A DNA stretch of 64,000 nucleotides from Bradyrhizobium sp. BR 10289 (GCF_019455385.1 NZ_JACOFR010000027.1:1-64000); one strand, 5' to 3'. Positions 51,394 to 62,551 are shown, counted from the first letter of the stretch. Made by a program: numbers and translations. Notes: a model not told the origin generated them from the letters alone.

Positions 51394-53187
51394 ATGCTGG
51401 ATAAAGAACTGCGTTCGATGATCGGTGACGTGAAGGACGGACGGATGGATCGCCGTGCCTTCATCAAGCGCGTGGCCGCCGTCGGCCTCGCCGCCCCCCT
51501 CGCCAACCAGATCCTCGCGCTTGGCGGCGTTGCCATGGCGGAAGGCGTTTCGACCTACAAGCCGACGAAGCGCGGCGGCGGCGGTGCCCTGAAACTGCTG
51601 TGGTGGCAGGGTCCGACCCTGCTCAATCCGCATTTCGCCACCGGCACCAAGGACCAGGACGGCTCGCGCCTGTTTTACGAACCGCTCGCCTGCTGGGATC
51701 CGGACGGCAACATGAAGCTGGTGCTGGCGGCCGAAATCCCCTCGGTCCAGAACGGCCTGCTCGCCGCCGACGGCACTTCGGTGACGTGGAAACTGAAGCC
51801 GGGCGTGAAATGGCACGACGGCAAGCCGTTCTCGGCCGACGACGTCGTCTTTACCTGGGAATACGTCAAGGATCCGGCCACTGCGACCGTGACGATCGCG
51901 ACCTATCGCGATCTCAAGGTCGAGAAGATCGACGATCTCACCGTCAAGATCACCTTCGCGCAGCCGACGCCGTTCTGGGCTGACGCATTCGTCGGCGCCG
52001 GTGCCGGCCAGATCCTGCCGAAGCATCTGTTCGCCGATTATATCGGCTCGAAATCCCGCGAAGCTCCGACCAATCTCTCTCCGGTGGGCACCGGTCCCTA
52101 CAAGTTCGTCGAATTCAAGCCGGGCGATCTCATCCGCGGCGTGATCAATCCCGACTATCACATGGCGAACCGTCCCTATTTCGATACGATCGAGATGAAG
52201 GGTGGCGGCGATGCCGTGTCGGCGGCGCGCGCGGTGATCCAGACCGGCGAATATGATTTCGGATGGAACATCCAGGTCGAGGACGACGTGCTGCTGCGCC
52301 TTGAGAAGGGTGGCAAGGGCAAGACCATCTATGCTGTCGGCGGCGACACCGAGTTCATCGCGCTCAACTTCACCGATCCGAACGTCGAGGTCGACGGCGA
52401 GCGTTCCTCGATGAAGACCAAGCATCCGCTGTTCTCCGATCCCGCGGTGCGCAAGGCGCTGTCGATGCTGGTCGACCGCGACTCCATCAAGAAGGCGATC
52501 TACGGCCGCGCCGGCCGCACCACCGCCAACTTCCTCAACGGCCCGGAAAAGTTCGTCTCCAAGAACACCTCCTGGGAGTTCAGCATCGAGAAGGCCTCGA
52601 AGCTGCTCGACGACGCCGGCTGGAAGCCCGGCGCGGACGGCATCCGCGAGAAGGACGGCAAGAAGCTGAAGCTCTTGTACCAGACCTCGATCAACGGTCC
52701 GCGTCAGAAGACCCAGGCGATCGTCAAGCAGGCCTGTCAGAAGGCCGGCATCGAGGTCGAGCTGAAGTCGGTCGTCGCCTCGGTGTTCTTCTCCTCCGAC
52801 GTGGCCAACCCCGACACCTACCCGAAGTTCTACGCCGACATCGAGATGTTCCAGATCCCGCTGAGCCAGCCGGATCCGTCGCAGCACATGCGTCGCTACC
52901 TCTCGAGCAACGTCGCGACCAAGGAGAACAAGTGGCAGGGCACCAACTTCCCGCGCTGGGTCAACAAGGACTATGACGCCGCGATCAATGCGGCGGACAA
53001 GGAAATGGATCCGATCAAGCGCGCCGCCCTGTACATCAAGTGCAACGACCTGCTGTGGGAAGAGACCGTCTTCATTCCGGCGATGCATCGCCTGAAGGTC
53101 GAGGCTGCCGCCAATACGCTGCGTCCGGTGATCTCCGGCTGGGCCAACGAAACCGACAATCTGTTCGACTGGTACCGGGAGGAATGA
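51394..53187 (+). CDS. ABC substrate-binding protein, family 5, with Tat signal
   Basis: 597 residues. The N-terminus has a twin-arginine motif (DRRAFIKRVAAVGLAAPLA, residues 19-37), so it is likely exported folded by Tat. The binding fold shows GVKWHDGKPFSADDVVFTWEYVKDP and the C-terminal FIPAMHRLKVEA region. The ATG at 51394 is supported by the Tat signal; an open frame upstream is longer but has none. It heads a five-gene oligopeptide-type transporter. Confidence 0.9.
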   Translation: MLDKELRSMIGDVKDGRMDRRAFIKRVAAVGLAAPLANQILALGGVAMAEGVSTYKPTKRGGGGALKLLWWQGPTLLNPHFATGTKDQDGSRLFYEPLACWDPDGNMKLVLAAEIPSVQNGLLAADGTSVTWKLKPGVKWHDGKPFSADDVVFTWEYVKDPATATVTIATYRDLKVEKIDDLTVKITFAQPTPFWADAFVGAGAGQILPKHLFADYIGSKSREAPTNLSPVGTGPYKFVEFKPGDLIRGVINPDYHMANRPYFDTIEMKGGGDAVSAARAVIQTGEYDFGWNIQVEDDVLLRLEKGGKGKTIYAVGGDTEFIALNFTDPNVEVDGERSSMKTKHPLFSDPAVRKALSMLVDRDSIKKAIYGRAGRTTANFLNGPEKFVSKNTSWEFSIEKASKLLDDAGWKPGADGIREKDGKKLKLLYQTSINGPRQKTQAIVKQACQKAGIEVELKSVVASVFFSSDVANPDTYPKFYADIEMFQIPLSQPDPSQHMRRYLSSNVATKENKWQGTNFPRWVNKDYDAAINAADKEMDPIKRAALYIKCNDLLWEETVFIPAMHRLKVEAAANTLRPVISGWANETDNLFDWYREE

Positions 53188-53217
53188 TCCCCCAATCCTA
53201 GACGGGGTCCTTCCCTC

Positions 53218-54177
53218 ATGAGTCAGTATATCCTGCGTCGCCTGATGATCGCGATCCCGAGCTTGCTCGGGATTTCGGCCGTCTTGTTTTTCGTGCTGGC
53301 GCTCGCGCCCGGCGATCCCTTCTCGGAACTGGCGACCAATCCGAACGTCCCGCCTGAGGTCCAGGCCGCGCTTCGGGCCAAGTTCGGCCTCGACGATCCA
53401 ATCTATCTCCGTTACCTGCACTGGCTCAGCGCCATGCTGCACGGCGACTGGGGCTTCTCCTTCGTCAGCCGCATGAACGTCGACACGCTGATCCTTCAGC
53501 GTCTGCCGGCGACACTCTATGTCATCGGCTCGGCGCAGATCCTTGCGCTGCTGATCGCCATACCTGTCGGCGTCTATGCGGCGACGAAGCCCTATTCGCT
53601 GTTCGACCAGATCGCGAGCACGCTCGCCTTCATCGGCTTCTCGCTGCCGACCTTCTTCACTGGCCTGCTGTTCATCCTGATCTTCTCGGTGACGCTGGAC
53701 TGGCTGCCTTTCGTCTACTCCACCGACATCAAGGCGACCGGAATCCGCTGGGTGCTCGAGATGATCCGGCAGGCGATCATGCCGGTCGCGGTGCTCGGTC
53801 TGTTCCAGGCTGCATACATGACGCGCTTCGTGCGCTCGGCCATGCTGGACGTGATCCGGCTCGACTACGTCACGACGGCGCGTGCGAAGGGGCTCGGTCA
53901 GGCCAAAGTCATCGTCAAGCACGTGATGCGCAACGCCATGATCCCGGTGGTGACGTTGATCGCGTTGCAGATGCCGGCCGTGTTCGGCGGTGCCATCGTC
54001 ACCGAGCAGATCTTCCGCATCCCCGGCATCGGCTCGCTGCTGATCTCCTCCATCCTTTCCAACGACACGCCGGTGGTGATGGCCGTCACCTTCGTCTTCG
54101 CGTGCCTCGTGGTGCTGTTCAATCTCATCGCGGACGTCCTTTATGGCTGGCTTGACCCTCGCATCTCCCTCCGCTGA
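53218..54177 (+). CDS. Oligopeptide-type ABC transporter permease (DppB/OppB family)
   Basis: 319 residues, six membrane spans, beginning YILRRLMIAIPSLLGISAVLFF and containing the PGDPF motif near 33. The EAA-type loop TTARAKGL...KHVMRNAMIPVV contacts the ATPase. Its 3' end overlaps the DppC-type start by 35 bases, a longer overlap than usual. Confidence 0.92.
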   Translation: MSQYILRRLMIAIPSLLGISAVLFFVLALAPGDPFSELATNPNVPPEVQAALRAKFGLDDPIYLRYLHWLSAMLHGDWGFSFVSRMNVDTLILQRLPATLYVIGSAQILALLIAIPVGVYAATKPYSLFDQIASTLAFIGFSLPTFFTGLLFILIFSVTLDWLPFVYSTDIKATGIRWVLEMIRQAIMPVAVLGLFQAAYMTRFVRSAMLDVIRLDYVTTARAKGLGQAKVIVKHVMRNAMIPVVTLIALQMPAVFGGAIVTEQIFRIPGIGSLLISSILSNDTPVVMAVTFVFACLVVLFNLIADVLYGWLDPRISLR

Positions 54178-55059
54178 GCGGCGCGTCTACTCGCCCTGGC
54201 GCGAGACGTGGCGGCGTTACAGCCGCCACAAGCTCGCCGTGGTCAGCGCGTTCCTGCTGCTCGTCCTTATTCTGGCCGTCGTGGCCGGGCCGTTCGTCTG
54301 GCGCGTCAAGATCAACGACATCGATGTGCTGGCCGGCATGCAGGGGCCCTCGCTCGCGCATCCGTTCGGGACCGACGATCTCGGCCAGGATCTCCTGGCG
54401 CGCATGATCTATGGCGGACGCATTTCGCTTGCGGTCGGCCTTGCCGCGATGCTGGTCTCGGTCTTCATCGGCGTGCTGATCGGCGCGCTCGCCGGCATGT
54501 CGCGCGGCGCGCTTGGGCACGGCCTGATGTGGCTCACCGACCTGTTCCTCTCGCTGCCGCAATTGCCGCTGCTGCTGCTGCTGATCTATCTATTTCGCGA
54601 TGGGCTGAAGCAGGCATTTGGCCCCGAAGGCGGCATCTTCATCCTGATCGTGCTGGTGATCGGAGGCCTGCGCTGGATGCCGGTGGCGCGCCTCGTGCGC
54701 GCGCAATTCCTGTCGATCCGCGAGAAGGAGTTCGTCGAGGCCGCCCGCGCGCTGGGCGCAAGCCCGGTGCGGCAGGTGGTGCGTCACATCCTGCCCAATG
54801 CGCTCGGTCCGGTGATCATCGCCGGCACCATCGACGTTGCGGCGGCGATCATCGCCGAGTCCACGCTATCCTTCCTCGGCCTCGGTTTCCCGCCGGATAC
54901 CCCGACCTGGGGCCGTCTGCTGTTCGACGCCAAGGATTTTCTCGACATCGGCCCGCACTGGGCGCTGTTTCCGGGCGGCGCGATCTTCATCGCGGTGGTC
55001 GCCATCAATTTCATCGGCGACGGTCTGCGTGACGCGCTCGATGCGCGACGGGTGATCTG

Positions 55060-55060
<1 letters not shown>
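54143..55060 (+). CDS. Oligopeptide-type ABC transporter permease (DppC/OppC family)
   Basis: 305 residues with the GTDDLGQDLLARMIYGGR segment and EAARALGASP loop. The ATG at 54143 lies inside the preceding gene; no in-frame downstream start keeps the first membrane span, so this start is likely. A one-base overlap (TGATG) joins it to the next ATPase gene. Confidence 0.9.
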
Positions 55061-56051
<991 letters not shown>

Positions 56052-56055
<4 letters not shown>

Positions 56056-57020
56056 GCGAACCCTTGCTCCGCGTCAGCGGCCTGAAGAAACATTTCCCGG
56101 TGCTCGGCGGCCTGCTGTCGCGCCAGGTCGGCAGCGTTTATGCGGTCGACGGCGTGTCGTTCTCGGTCAACCGCGGCGAGACGCTCGGTCTCGTCGGCGA
56201 ATCCGGCTGTGGCAAGTCCACCACCGGCCGCTGCGTGCTGCGTCTGATCGAGCCGACCGACGGCGAGGTCACTTTCGACGGCCAGGACGTGCGCAGCCTC
56301 GGTGGCAACGATCTGCGCGCGATGCGGCGGAACATGCAGCTGGTGTTCCAGGATCCGTTCGCTTCGCTCAATCCGCGCATGACGGTCGGCGCCATCCTTG
56401 GCGAGGCCCTCGTTATTCATAAGCTTGGGTCATCCGCCAAGGAGCGCGAGGAGCGCGTCGCCAGCCTGCTCGTCAAGGTCGGGCTCAAGGCCGAGCACAT
56501 GCGCCGCTATCCGCACGAATTCTCCGGCGGCCAGCGCCAGCGCATCGTGATCGCGCGCGCGCTCGCGGTCGAGCCGAAGCTGATCGTCTGCGACGAGCCG
56601 GTCTCCGCGCTCGACGTCTCGATCCAGGCCCAGGTCATCAATCTCCTGGAAGACCTCCAGGCCGAGCTCAATCTCACCTATCTCTTCGTCGCGCACGATC
56701 TTTCGGTGGTCGAGCACATCTCCGACCGCGTCGCGGTGATGTATCTCGGGCGCATCGTCGAGCTCGCGAAGGCCAGCGACCTCTACCGCAATCCGCAGCA
56801 TCCCTACACCAGGGCGCTGTTGTCGGCGGTGCCGGTGCCCGATCCAAAGCTCAAGCGCGAGCGCATCCGTCTCAAGGGTGACGTGCCGAGCCCGATGAAG
56901 CCGCCGTCCGGCTGCCACTTCCACACCCGCTGTCCGATCGCCCAGCCGCGCTGTTCGGAGAGTGCGCCGGAGCTGAAGGAGGGGGCGGGCGGCCATTTCG
57001 TGGCGTGTCATCTCGCCTGA
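56052..57020 (+). CDS. Oligopeptide-type ABC transporter ATP-binding protein (DppF/OppF family)
   Basis: 322 residues. Walker A is GESGCGKST, signature SGGQRQR, Walker B LIVCDEPVSALD; the C-terminal extension has CHFHTRCPIAQPRC. Four-base overlap (ATGA) with the previous ATPase sets the start at 56052; the longer open frame overlaps that gene and is rejected. Last gene of the operon. Confidence 0.92.
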
Positions 57021-57043
57021 TTTCCAGTCAGGCGGAGCACGCT

Positions 57044-57667
57044 TCATTGGTCGTGAAGCAGGCCGTATTCCGAAAGCGCCTGCCTGAAAGTCTCCACTGA
57101 CGAGTGGTGATGTGCGAGCAGGCCCGCCTTGCGCGCGCCGGCGACATTGGCAGCGAGATCGTCGACGAACAGGACGGTCTTCGGCTCCGCCTGTAGCTCC
57201 GACAGGCAGAGGCGATAGCAGTGCGGGTCCGGCTTTGCCGTCTTGAACCGGGCCGAGGCGTAGATCTTGGAGCCGAACAGCGGCCGCAACTCCGGCAGCA
57301 GCGTGTCGATATGGTCAGCGACCAGGGTGGTGTTGTTGGTCAGGATGGCAATGTCGACGGTCTCGCGCAGACGACGGACAATCTCCAGCATCGCGCGATC
57401 GGCCTGCATCGAACGGCGCCGCGCCTCCACCCACTCCTCGAGCGATAACGGATAGCCGATGCGTTCGCCAAAGCCGCGTAGATAGTCGGCGGTATCGAGC
57501 GTGCCGGAATCGCCGAGCAGCTCGAAACCGCTGCCCCAGATCGCCTCGTGGATGAACGCGCTGGTCGATCCTGAAAGCTCCGCCAGACACGCGACGCGCT
57601 TGCCCCTGTCGTAGTCGCAGAGGACATTGTCCATGTCGAACAGGACGAACTTGATGTCATCGGTCAC
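57044..57667 (-). CDS. HAD-superfamily hydrolase
   Basis: 207 residues. Motif I is LFDMDNVLCDYD (nucleophile and acid Asp), motif II ILTNNTT, the lysine of motif III lies in TAKPDPHCY, and motif IV is VLFVDDLAANV. These are phosphatase/dehalogenase features; substrate unknown. Convergent with the ABC operon, 23 bases between stops. Confidence 0.88.
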   Translation of the reverse strand: MTDDIKFVLFDMDNVLCDYDRGKRVACLAELSGSTSAFIHEAIWGSGFELLGDSGTLDTADYLRGFGERIGYPLSLEEWVEARRRSMQADRAMLEIVRRLRETVDIAILTNNTTLVADHIDTLLPELRPLFGSKIYASARFKTAKPDPHCYRLCLSELQAEPKTVLFVDDLAANVAGARKAGLLAHHHSSVETFRQALSEYGLLHDQ

Positions 57668-57767
57668 GGCGGAGCTCTCGGATGGCCGAACATCCGGCCA
57701 GCACGAGATTCATACCTTACCGAAATCCGGCCGACAAATCCGGATGCGGGCCGAACGCGTAAGTGGT

Positions 57768-57989
57768 CTATTCCTCCAGAGTGAAGCCGACCCGCAGCGT
57801 CACCTGATAATGACCCACGGTATTGTTCTCGATGTGGCCGCGCGTCTGCACCACTTCGAACCATTTCATCTCGCGGATGGTCTTGGCGGCGCGGCTGATC
57901 GCGTTCTTGATCGCATCCTCGATCGAGGTTTCGGACGATCCGACCAGTTCAAGGATCTTGTAGACGTGATCCTGCTCAGTTGTGGGCAT
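57768..57989 (-). CDS. Dodecin (flavin-storage protein)
   Basis: 73 residues, the normal dodecin length: SSETSIEDAIKNAISRAAKTIREMKWFEVVQTRGHIEN pattern with the conserved Trp that stacks on flavin, and the C-terminal VTLRVGF strand. Dodecins form 12-mers that bind FMN, FAD or CoA. GGGAGG upstream sets the start at 57989. An exact EcfG promoter lies 75 bases upstream, suggesting stress induction. Confidence 0.92.
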   Translation of the reverse strand: MPTTEQDHVYKILELVGSSETSIEDAIKNAISRAAKTIREMKWFEVVQTRGHIENNTVGHYQVTLRVGFTLEE

Positions 57990-58064
57990 GACGTGCCTCC
58001 CTTTGGTTACGCCGCGGCAGGCGCGGCCATGCGAAGCCGCGCGCTGTTGCATCGTTCCCAACTG

Positions 58065-58089
58065 AACGGGCGCCAACGTCACGGGTTCC
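58065..58089 (-). promoter_or_regulatory. EcfG-type (general stress) promoter of dodecin
   Basis: On the minus strand GGAAC (58089-58085), 16 bases, CGTT (58068-58065): exact consensus. It lies 75 bases upstream of the dodecin ATG, giving a short 5' leader of about 65 bases. Confidence 0.62.
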
Positions 58090-58122
58090 GTCAGGTGCGG
58101 GGATCCGCCTGGGGAAGCCAAA

Positions 58123-59379
58123 CTATTTTGTAGCGGGCGCCGCCTGCGGCAGGACGGACGCAGGCTCCGTCCCGCGCCACACCAGCCGCAGCAGCAGAAC
58201 CAGAAGCGCCATCAGCGCGAAGCCGCCGATGGCCGGCGCGAAATGCTGACTGGGATCTGCCTTCTGCCCGAACTGCACGGCCAGTCGCCCCGATTGCAGC
58301 AGCCCATAGGCGCCGGCAATCAGGATCAGCCCGTAGATCAAATTGCGCTCGCGCGGGCTCGCCATTTTGGCAAGATCGGGCAAGGCCAAAGCGAGGCCGA
58401 TCCCGAGGATCGGCAGGTCGTAATCATAGGCGTAAGGACTGATCATCACCGACACCATCACGGTGACGCCGAGAGCGAATTTGGACGAAACACGGCGCAG
58501 CATTCCGAGCACGATGGCGAACAAGGCCAGCCCCGCAACGGCCATCTGTCCCCAGAAGGCGGCGCTCGCGGGGAAGCCGGCCTTGTACAGCGCCGCATAG
58601 GTCGAGATCATCCGGAAGAGCGGATAGAAACCCTGTTCGAGAAAGCTCGCCGATTCCCTGATCGCACCTAGCCACGCGAGCCAGATCTGCCAGCCGAACA
58701 GGAGCGTGCAGAGCAGGGAGCTCGTCAACACGACGCTCGCGGCCGTTCCAAGCGCAATCCAGCGCCGCGTCACGAGCAGATAGACGCCGGCGGCAATCGC
58801 AAGATGCGGCTTGATCACCATCGCGCCAAGCGCAAGGCCGGCGAGCCATTGCCGCCGTTCGAGGTTGAGGCAGACCAGCGCCAGCAACGCGCCGGTGAGA
58901 AAGCCGTTCTGTCCGCAGCCGATGGTGATCGCCAGCGCCGGAAACAGGATCACCAGCGCTAGCGCGAAATTCGCTCCCGAGATCGCGCGCAGCGTCACGA
59001 GATAGAGCGCGAGCGTTGCAATCGTGAACAGGAGATAGCCGACGCCGACTGGCAGGAAGGCGAACGGCGCGACAAGGAGCGCGTATTGCGGCGGGTAGGT
59101 CCAGGGCATGAACCCGGTCATGCCGCCGGCGGCCTCCATCTGCATCTTCAGCAGCGCCTCGAAATGATAGACTTGGTCGAGATCGCCGCGCCAGACACGC
59201 TGTGCGACGATGTGGAAGGCGTCGAAATCGGCGAGCTCGCGGTCCGCCCAGCCGCCGAAGCGGGCAAACCAGAACGTCTTGAAAGCCACGATCACCGCCA
59301 GTGCCGCCAGGATGAAGCGCACATAGGTGGTCCGCTTCGACGGCGAGAGGCGAACCTGTTCCAGGGTTTCGGCGAGCAT
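58123..59379 (-). CDS. GT87-like (DUF2029) multi-span membrane protein
   Basis: 418 residues with about ten to twelve membrane segments and the DFDAFHIVAQRVWRGDLDQVYHF loop typical of DUF2029/GT87 polyprenyl-phosphate mannosyltransferases. Acceptor and donor are unknown. The ATG at 59379 is chosen over the upstream one at 59445 because the longer N-terminus lacks homology-like structure. Divergent from the GH16 gene. Confidence 0.8.
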   Translation of the reverse strand: MLAETLEQVRLSPSKRTTYVRFILAALAVIVAFKTFWFARFGGWADRELADFDAFHIVAQRVWRGDLDQVYHFEALLKMQMEAAGGMTGFMPWTYPPQYALLVAPFAFLPVGVGYLLFTIATLALYLVTLRAISGANFALALVILFPALAITIGCGQNGFLTGALLALVCLNLERRQWLAGLALGAMVIKPHLAIAAGVYLLVTRRWIALGTAASVVLTSSLLCTLLFGWQIWLAWLGAIRESASFLEQGFYPLFRMISTYAALYKAGFPASAAFWGQMAVAGLALFAIVLGMLRRVSSKFALGVTVMVSVMISPYAYDYDLPILGIGLALALPDLAKMASPRERNLIYGLILIAGAYGLLQSGRLAVQFGQKADPSQHFAPAIGGFALMALLVLLLRLVWRGTEPASVLPQAAPATK

Positions 59380-59699
59380 GGCGGCGGAGACCTCGAACCT
59401 GACGGATGGGCGGCCGGCCGGGCGGGGTCCGCAGATCCCTGCCAAACTGCCATTCGAGGCTTAAGGGACGGTAACGAATCCGGAAGGATTTTGGCGGCAG
59501 CGCCTCCCTGCCGGAACAGCAGGCGCAGGAATCGGTCCGGCTCGTGGCCCATCTTGGGCCCGGCAGGGGCTCGATTTTCTGCCGATTGACGTGAACGTTC
59601 TTTTCGAAATCGCCCGGGCGCGCCGGCTGGGCTCGCTTGCCCGTTCCGGAACAGGCAAGCTAACCTCGGTGAGTTTCTCGGCAGGTTCGATGTGCGGCG

Positions 59700-60701
59700 A
59701 TGATCGACAGTTGGACGAGGGGCGCTCTGGTTGCCATCGGTTTGTCGGTCGTGCCGGTGCCTGACGTCGCGCAGGACGGGCTTCATGACGCGCCGCGAAG
59801 CCTGTCGCTGCAGGTCACCACCGATCCTTCGACGATCGCATGCCGGAGGCTGGAGAGCATTAATCCCGCCTCGCTCGCCTTCCTTTCGCTGCGCCGGACG
59901 TTCAGCGACGATTTCGACGAGCATCCTCTCTCGCATGGGCGCTGGGTGCCGCATTATGCCGGCGGTGCGGCGTGGCCGGAGGCCCGCTATTGGGGCGGCG
60001 ACGGCTCCGACTTCAAGCGCAAGACCAGCGCCAATGGCGAGCAGCAGATCTATGTCGATCCACGCTACGCCGGGCGCGCGGAGACGCCGCTCGGGCTCGA
60101 TCCCTTCAAGGTCAAGGACGGCGTGCTCTCGATCGTCGCCAGCCGGACGCCGCCGGACTTGAAATCCGTGCTGTTCAACAACGACTACATCTCGGGAATT
60201 CTGACGACGCAGGGCACGTTCGCGCAGAAGCACGGCTATTTCGAAATCCGCGCCAAGGTGCCGGTTGGCCACGCGGTGTGGCCGGCGTTCTGGATGCTGG
60301 CCGATGACGGCGGCTGGCCGCCGGAGGTCGACGTGCTCGAGGGCCGTGGCGGGCTCCCCGGCGATCTCGTCATGACCACGCATTGGCGGATTCCATCGAC
60401 CCAGAAGATCCAGTCCTGCGGCTTCGACTTCGCGGTCGGCGATGCCTCGAAGGCCTTTCACAATTACGGTGTGCTGTGGGAGGAAGACCGCCTGGTCTAT
60501 TTCATCGACCGCAAGCCGGTGTCCGACATCAAGGTGCCGATCGGCTTCGACGATCCTATGTACATGATCGTCAATCTCGCGATCGGATCAAAGTTCTTTC
60601 CCGGCGTCAGTCAGGTCGATGCGGAATCGCCGCCGCGCGTCGCGTTCGAGATCGACCGGATTTCCGCTTATCAAATCGATATGGAGCAGGCGCGGAGATA
60701 G
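59700..60701 (+). CDS. Glycoside hydrolase family 16 glucanase
   Basis: 333 residues. A short N-terminal hydrophobic segment may be a signal peptide. The GH16 catalytic motif is E209-V-D211-V-L-E214 within WPPEVDVLEGRG, preceded by GYFEIRAKVPVGHAVWPAFWML. The beta-jellyroll would cleave beta-1,3/1,4-glucan or an acidic exopolysaccharide. It is divergent from a GT87-like gene, so the pair may modify the same polysaccharide. Confidence 0.85.
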   Translation: MIDSWTRGALVAIGLSVVPVPDVAQDGLHDAPRSLSLQVTTDPSTIACRRLESINPASLAFLSLRRTFSDDFDEHPLSHGRWVPHYAGGAAWPEARYWGGDGSDFKRKTSANGEQQIYVDPRYAGRAETPLGLDPFKVKDGVLSIVASRTPPDLKSVLFNNDYISGILTTQGTFAQKHGYFEIRAKVPVGHAVWPAFWMLADDGGWPPEVDVLEGRGGLPGDLVMTTHWRIPSTQKIQSCGFDFAVGDASKAFHNYGVLWEEDRLVYFIDRKPVSDIKVPIGFDDPMYMIVNLAIGSKFFPGVSQVDAESPPRVAFEIDRISAYQIDMEQARR

Positions 60702-60743
60702 CGGGTCGAATGCCGCAAGAAACGCCAAACCGCATTTCCGTCC

Positions 60744-61301
60744 CTACGGATCCAGCTCCGTATCCCAGTAGAGATAGTCCAGCCAGCTATCGTGCAGATA
60801 GTTCGGCGGGAACAGGCGGCCGTTGCGGTGGAGCTGATGCACGGTCGGCGCGAACGCGCTCTGGCGCGGAAACATCTTTGCTTGCGCCGGTGTCAGGTTG
60901 CCCTTGCGCAGGTTACAGGGCGAGCAGGCCGCGACCACGTTCTCCCAGGTGGTCTGGCCGCCTTTGCTGCGCGGGATGATGTGGTCGAAGGTAAGGTCTT
61001 CCGGAGAGCCGCAATATTGGCAGGCGAAACGATCGCGCAGGAAGACGTTGAACCGGGTGAAGGCTGGATGCGTCGTCGGCTTGACGAAGGATTTGAGCGA
61101 GACGACGCTCGGCAGCTGCATTTGCAGCGTGGGGCTGTGAACCGCCTGATCGTAATGCGCGACGATGTTGACGCGGTCGAGGAACACCGCCTTGATCGCG
61201 TCCTGCCACGACCACAGAGACAGTGGGTAGTAACTCAGCGGCCGGAAGTCCGCGTTGAGGACCAGCACCGGCCAACTGCCTTGCGAGACATGTGCGTTCA
61301 A
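60744..61301 (-). CDS. HNH endonuclease family protein
   Basis: 185 residues. N-terminal LVLNADFRPLSYYPLSLWSWQDA segment and a C-terminal HNH zinc finger: FACQYCG, DHIIPRSKGG, NVVAACSPCNLRKG. This is the common alphaproteobacterial HNH family, whose target is unknown. The start is TTG at 61301, supported by GGGAG upstream. No methylase or restriction partner is adjacent. Confidence 0.85.
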   Translation of the reverse strand: MNAHVSQGSWPVLVLNADFRPLSYYPLSLWSWQDAIKAVFLDRVNIVAHYDQAVHSPTLQMQLPSVVSLKSFVKPTTHPAFTRFNVFLRDRFACQYCGSPEDLTFDHIIPRSKGGQTTWENVVAACSPCNLRKGNLTPAQAKMFPRQSAFAPTVHQLHRNGRLFPPNYLHDSWLDYLYWDTELDP

Positions 61302-61511
61302 GTAACGCTCCCGGCCTCCAATATACGCTGCGAAGCAGCATGTGTTGACATACTACATGCAGCGTGACGGGATTGTGAAGCCCGTCGAGCGACTTATTCA
61401 GGCGCATGCAATGCGGCGGCGGGGTGGCAAAGCGCTCAAAAAGCCGCGATCCGGGGCAGGCTTGGGGCTGGCGCGGAACTGCCTTCGCCAGCGCGTGGTG
61501 TCCCTGCGCGG

Positions 61512-62489
61512 CTACTCCCGTACCCGCTCCAGCTTCTGCAGACACCGCGTTGCGCGGACGACGGGCGGCATCTCCTCATCCGGAAAACTCGTGGTCCAGT
61601 TGGTGACGCCGACCTCGCCGATATAGATGTCGCCCCTCGAATCCAGCGCGATGCCGTGCGGTGCCAGGAATTTGCCGCTGGCAACCCCCGGGCCGTCCTC
61701 GCCGCCGAGCCGGGCAATGCGCTTGCCCTGCGCATCCACGATCGACAGTCGCGGGCCGAGATTGGGGACCTTGCGGTTGATGTCGAGGCCGGGACCGAGC
61801 TCGCCGATCACGAAGGTCGGGCTCCTGGCCCCGCCGCAGCAGCACAGCGCGCAGGGACGGTGGAGGTTGTTCCACTGCGTCTCGTATTTGCCCTCGCCGT
61901 CGAACACCTGCACGCGGTGGTTCTCGCGGTCGGCAACATAGACCCAGCCGTCGGCATCGGTGGCAATGTTGTGCACGATGTTGAACTGGCCGGGATCGGT
62001 GCCCGGCTCGCCCCAGCTTTTGATCAGCTTGCCGTCCGGCGTGTATTTGTGCACCCGCGCATTGCCATAGCCGTCCGAGACGTAGATCTCGCCCTTCGGC
62101 GACAGCGCGGTGTGGGTGCAGCGATGGAACGGCTCCCCGCTCATGAATGGCGCGGGCTTCGCCGGCATGCCGATCGTCAGCAGCACCTCGCCCTCGTTGG
62201 TGCATTTGCGCACGGTGTGATCGCCGTCATCGGTGCAGTAGAGATTGTCGTCGGCATCGATATGCAGCCCATGCGCCCGGGAGAACAGGCCTTCGCCGAA
62301 GCTGCGCAGAAAATTGCCCTCGCGGTCGAGTACCACCATCGGATGTTCGCCCCGGTTGAAGACGTAGACGTGGTCCTTGCTATCGACCGCGACGGAAGCG
62401 ACGTCGGTCAGCATCCAGCCGTCCGGCAACTTTGCGAAATTGTCGACGACGCGGTAGCGGTGCTCGCCGGTGCCGAGAATAGCTGGCAT
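61512..62489 (-). CDS. NHL-repeat beta-propeller protein (amidating-lyase-like)
   Basis: 325 residues, built from NHL-type repeats (for example GKLIKSWGEPGTDPGQFNIVHNIATDADGWVYVADREN). The arrangement resembles the lyase domain of peptidyl-alpha-hydroxyglycine alpha-amidating lyases. An unusual cysteine cluster, CALCCCGG, lies near residue 220. No signal peptide is seen. It neighbours a flavin monooxygenase on the same strand, 62 bases apart. Confidence 0.75.
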   Translation of the reverse strand: MPAILGTGEHRYRVVDNFAKLPDGWMLTDVASVAVDSKDHVYVFNRGEHPMVVLDREGNFLRSFGEGLFSRAHGLHIDADDNLYCTDDGDHTVRKCTNEGEVLLTIGMPAKPAPFMSGEPFHRCTHTALSPKGEIYVSDGYGNARVHKYTPDGKLIKSWGEPGTDPGQFNIVHNIATDADGWVYVADRENHRVQVFDGEGKYETQWNNLHRPCALCCCGGARSPTFVIGELGPGLDINRKVPNLGPRLSIVDAQGKRIARLGGEDGPGVASGKFLAPHGIALDSRGDIYIGEVGVTNWTTSFPDEEMPPVVRATRCLQKLERVRE

Positions 62490-62551
62490 CTATGATCCCT
62501 TCTCTTCGTGCGAGTGCGCGATTGTCGCCGCGTTCGCAATGACGATGGAGC

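Noticed and set aside
51076..53922. A 948-residue open frame on the minus strand
   Set aside because: It is antisense to the M20 gene, the binding protein and the DppB gene, has no coherent domain, and is a GC-rich shadow of their codon bias.
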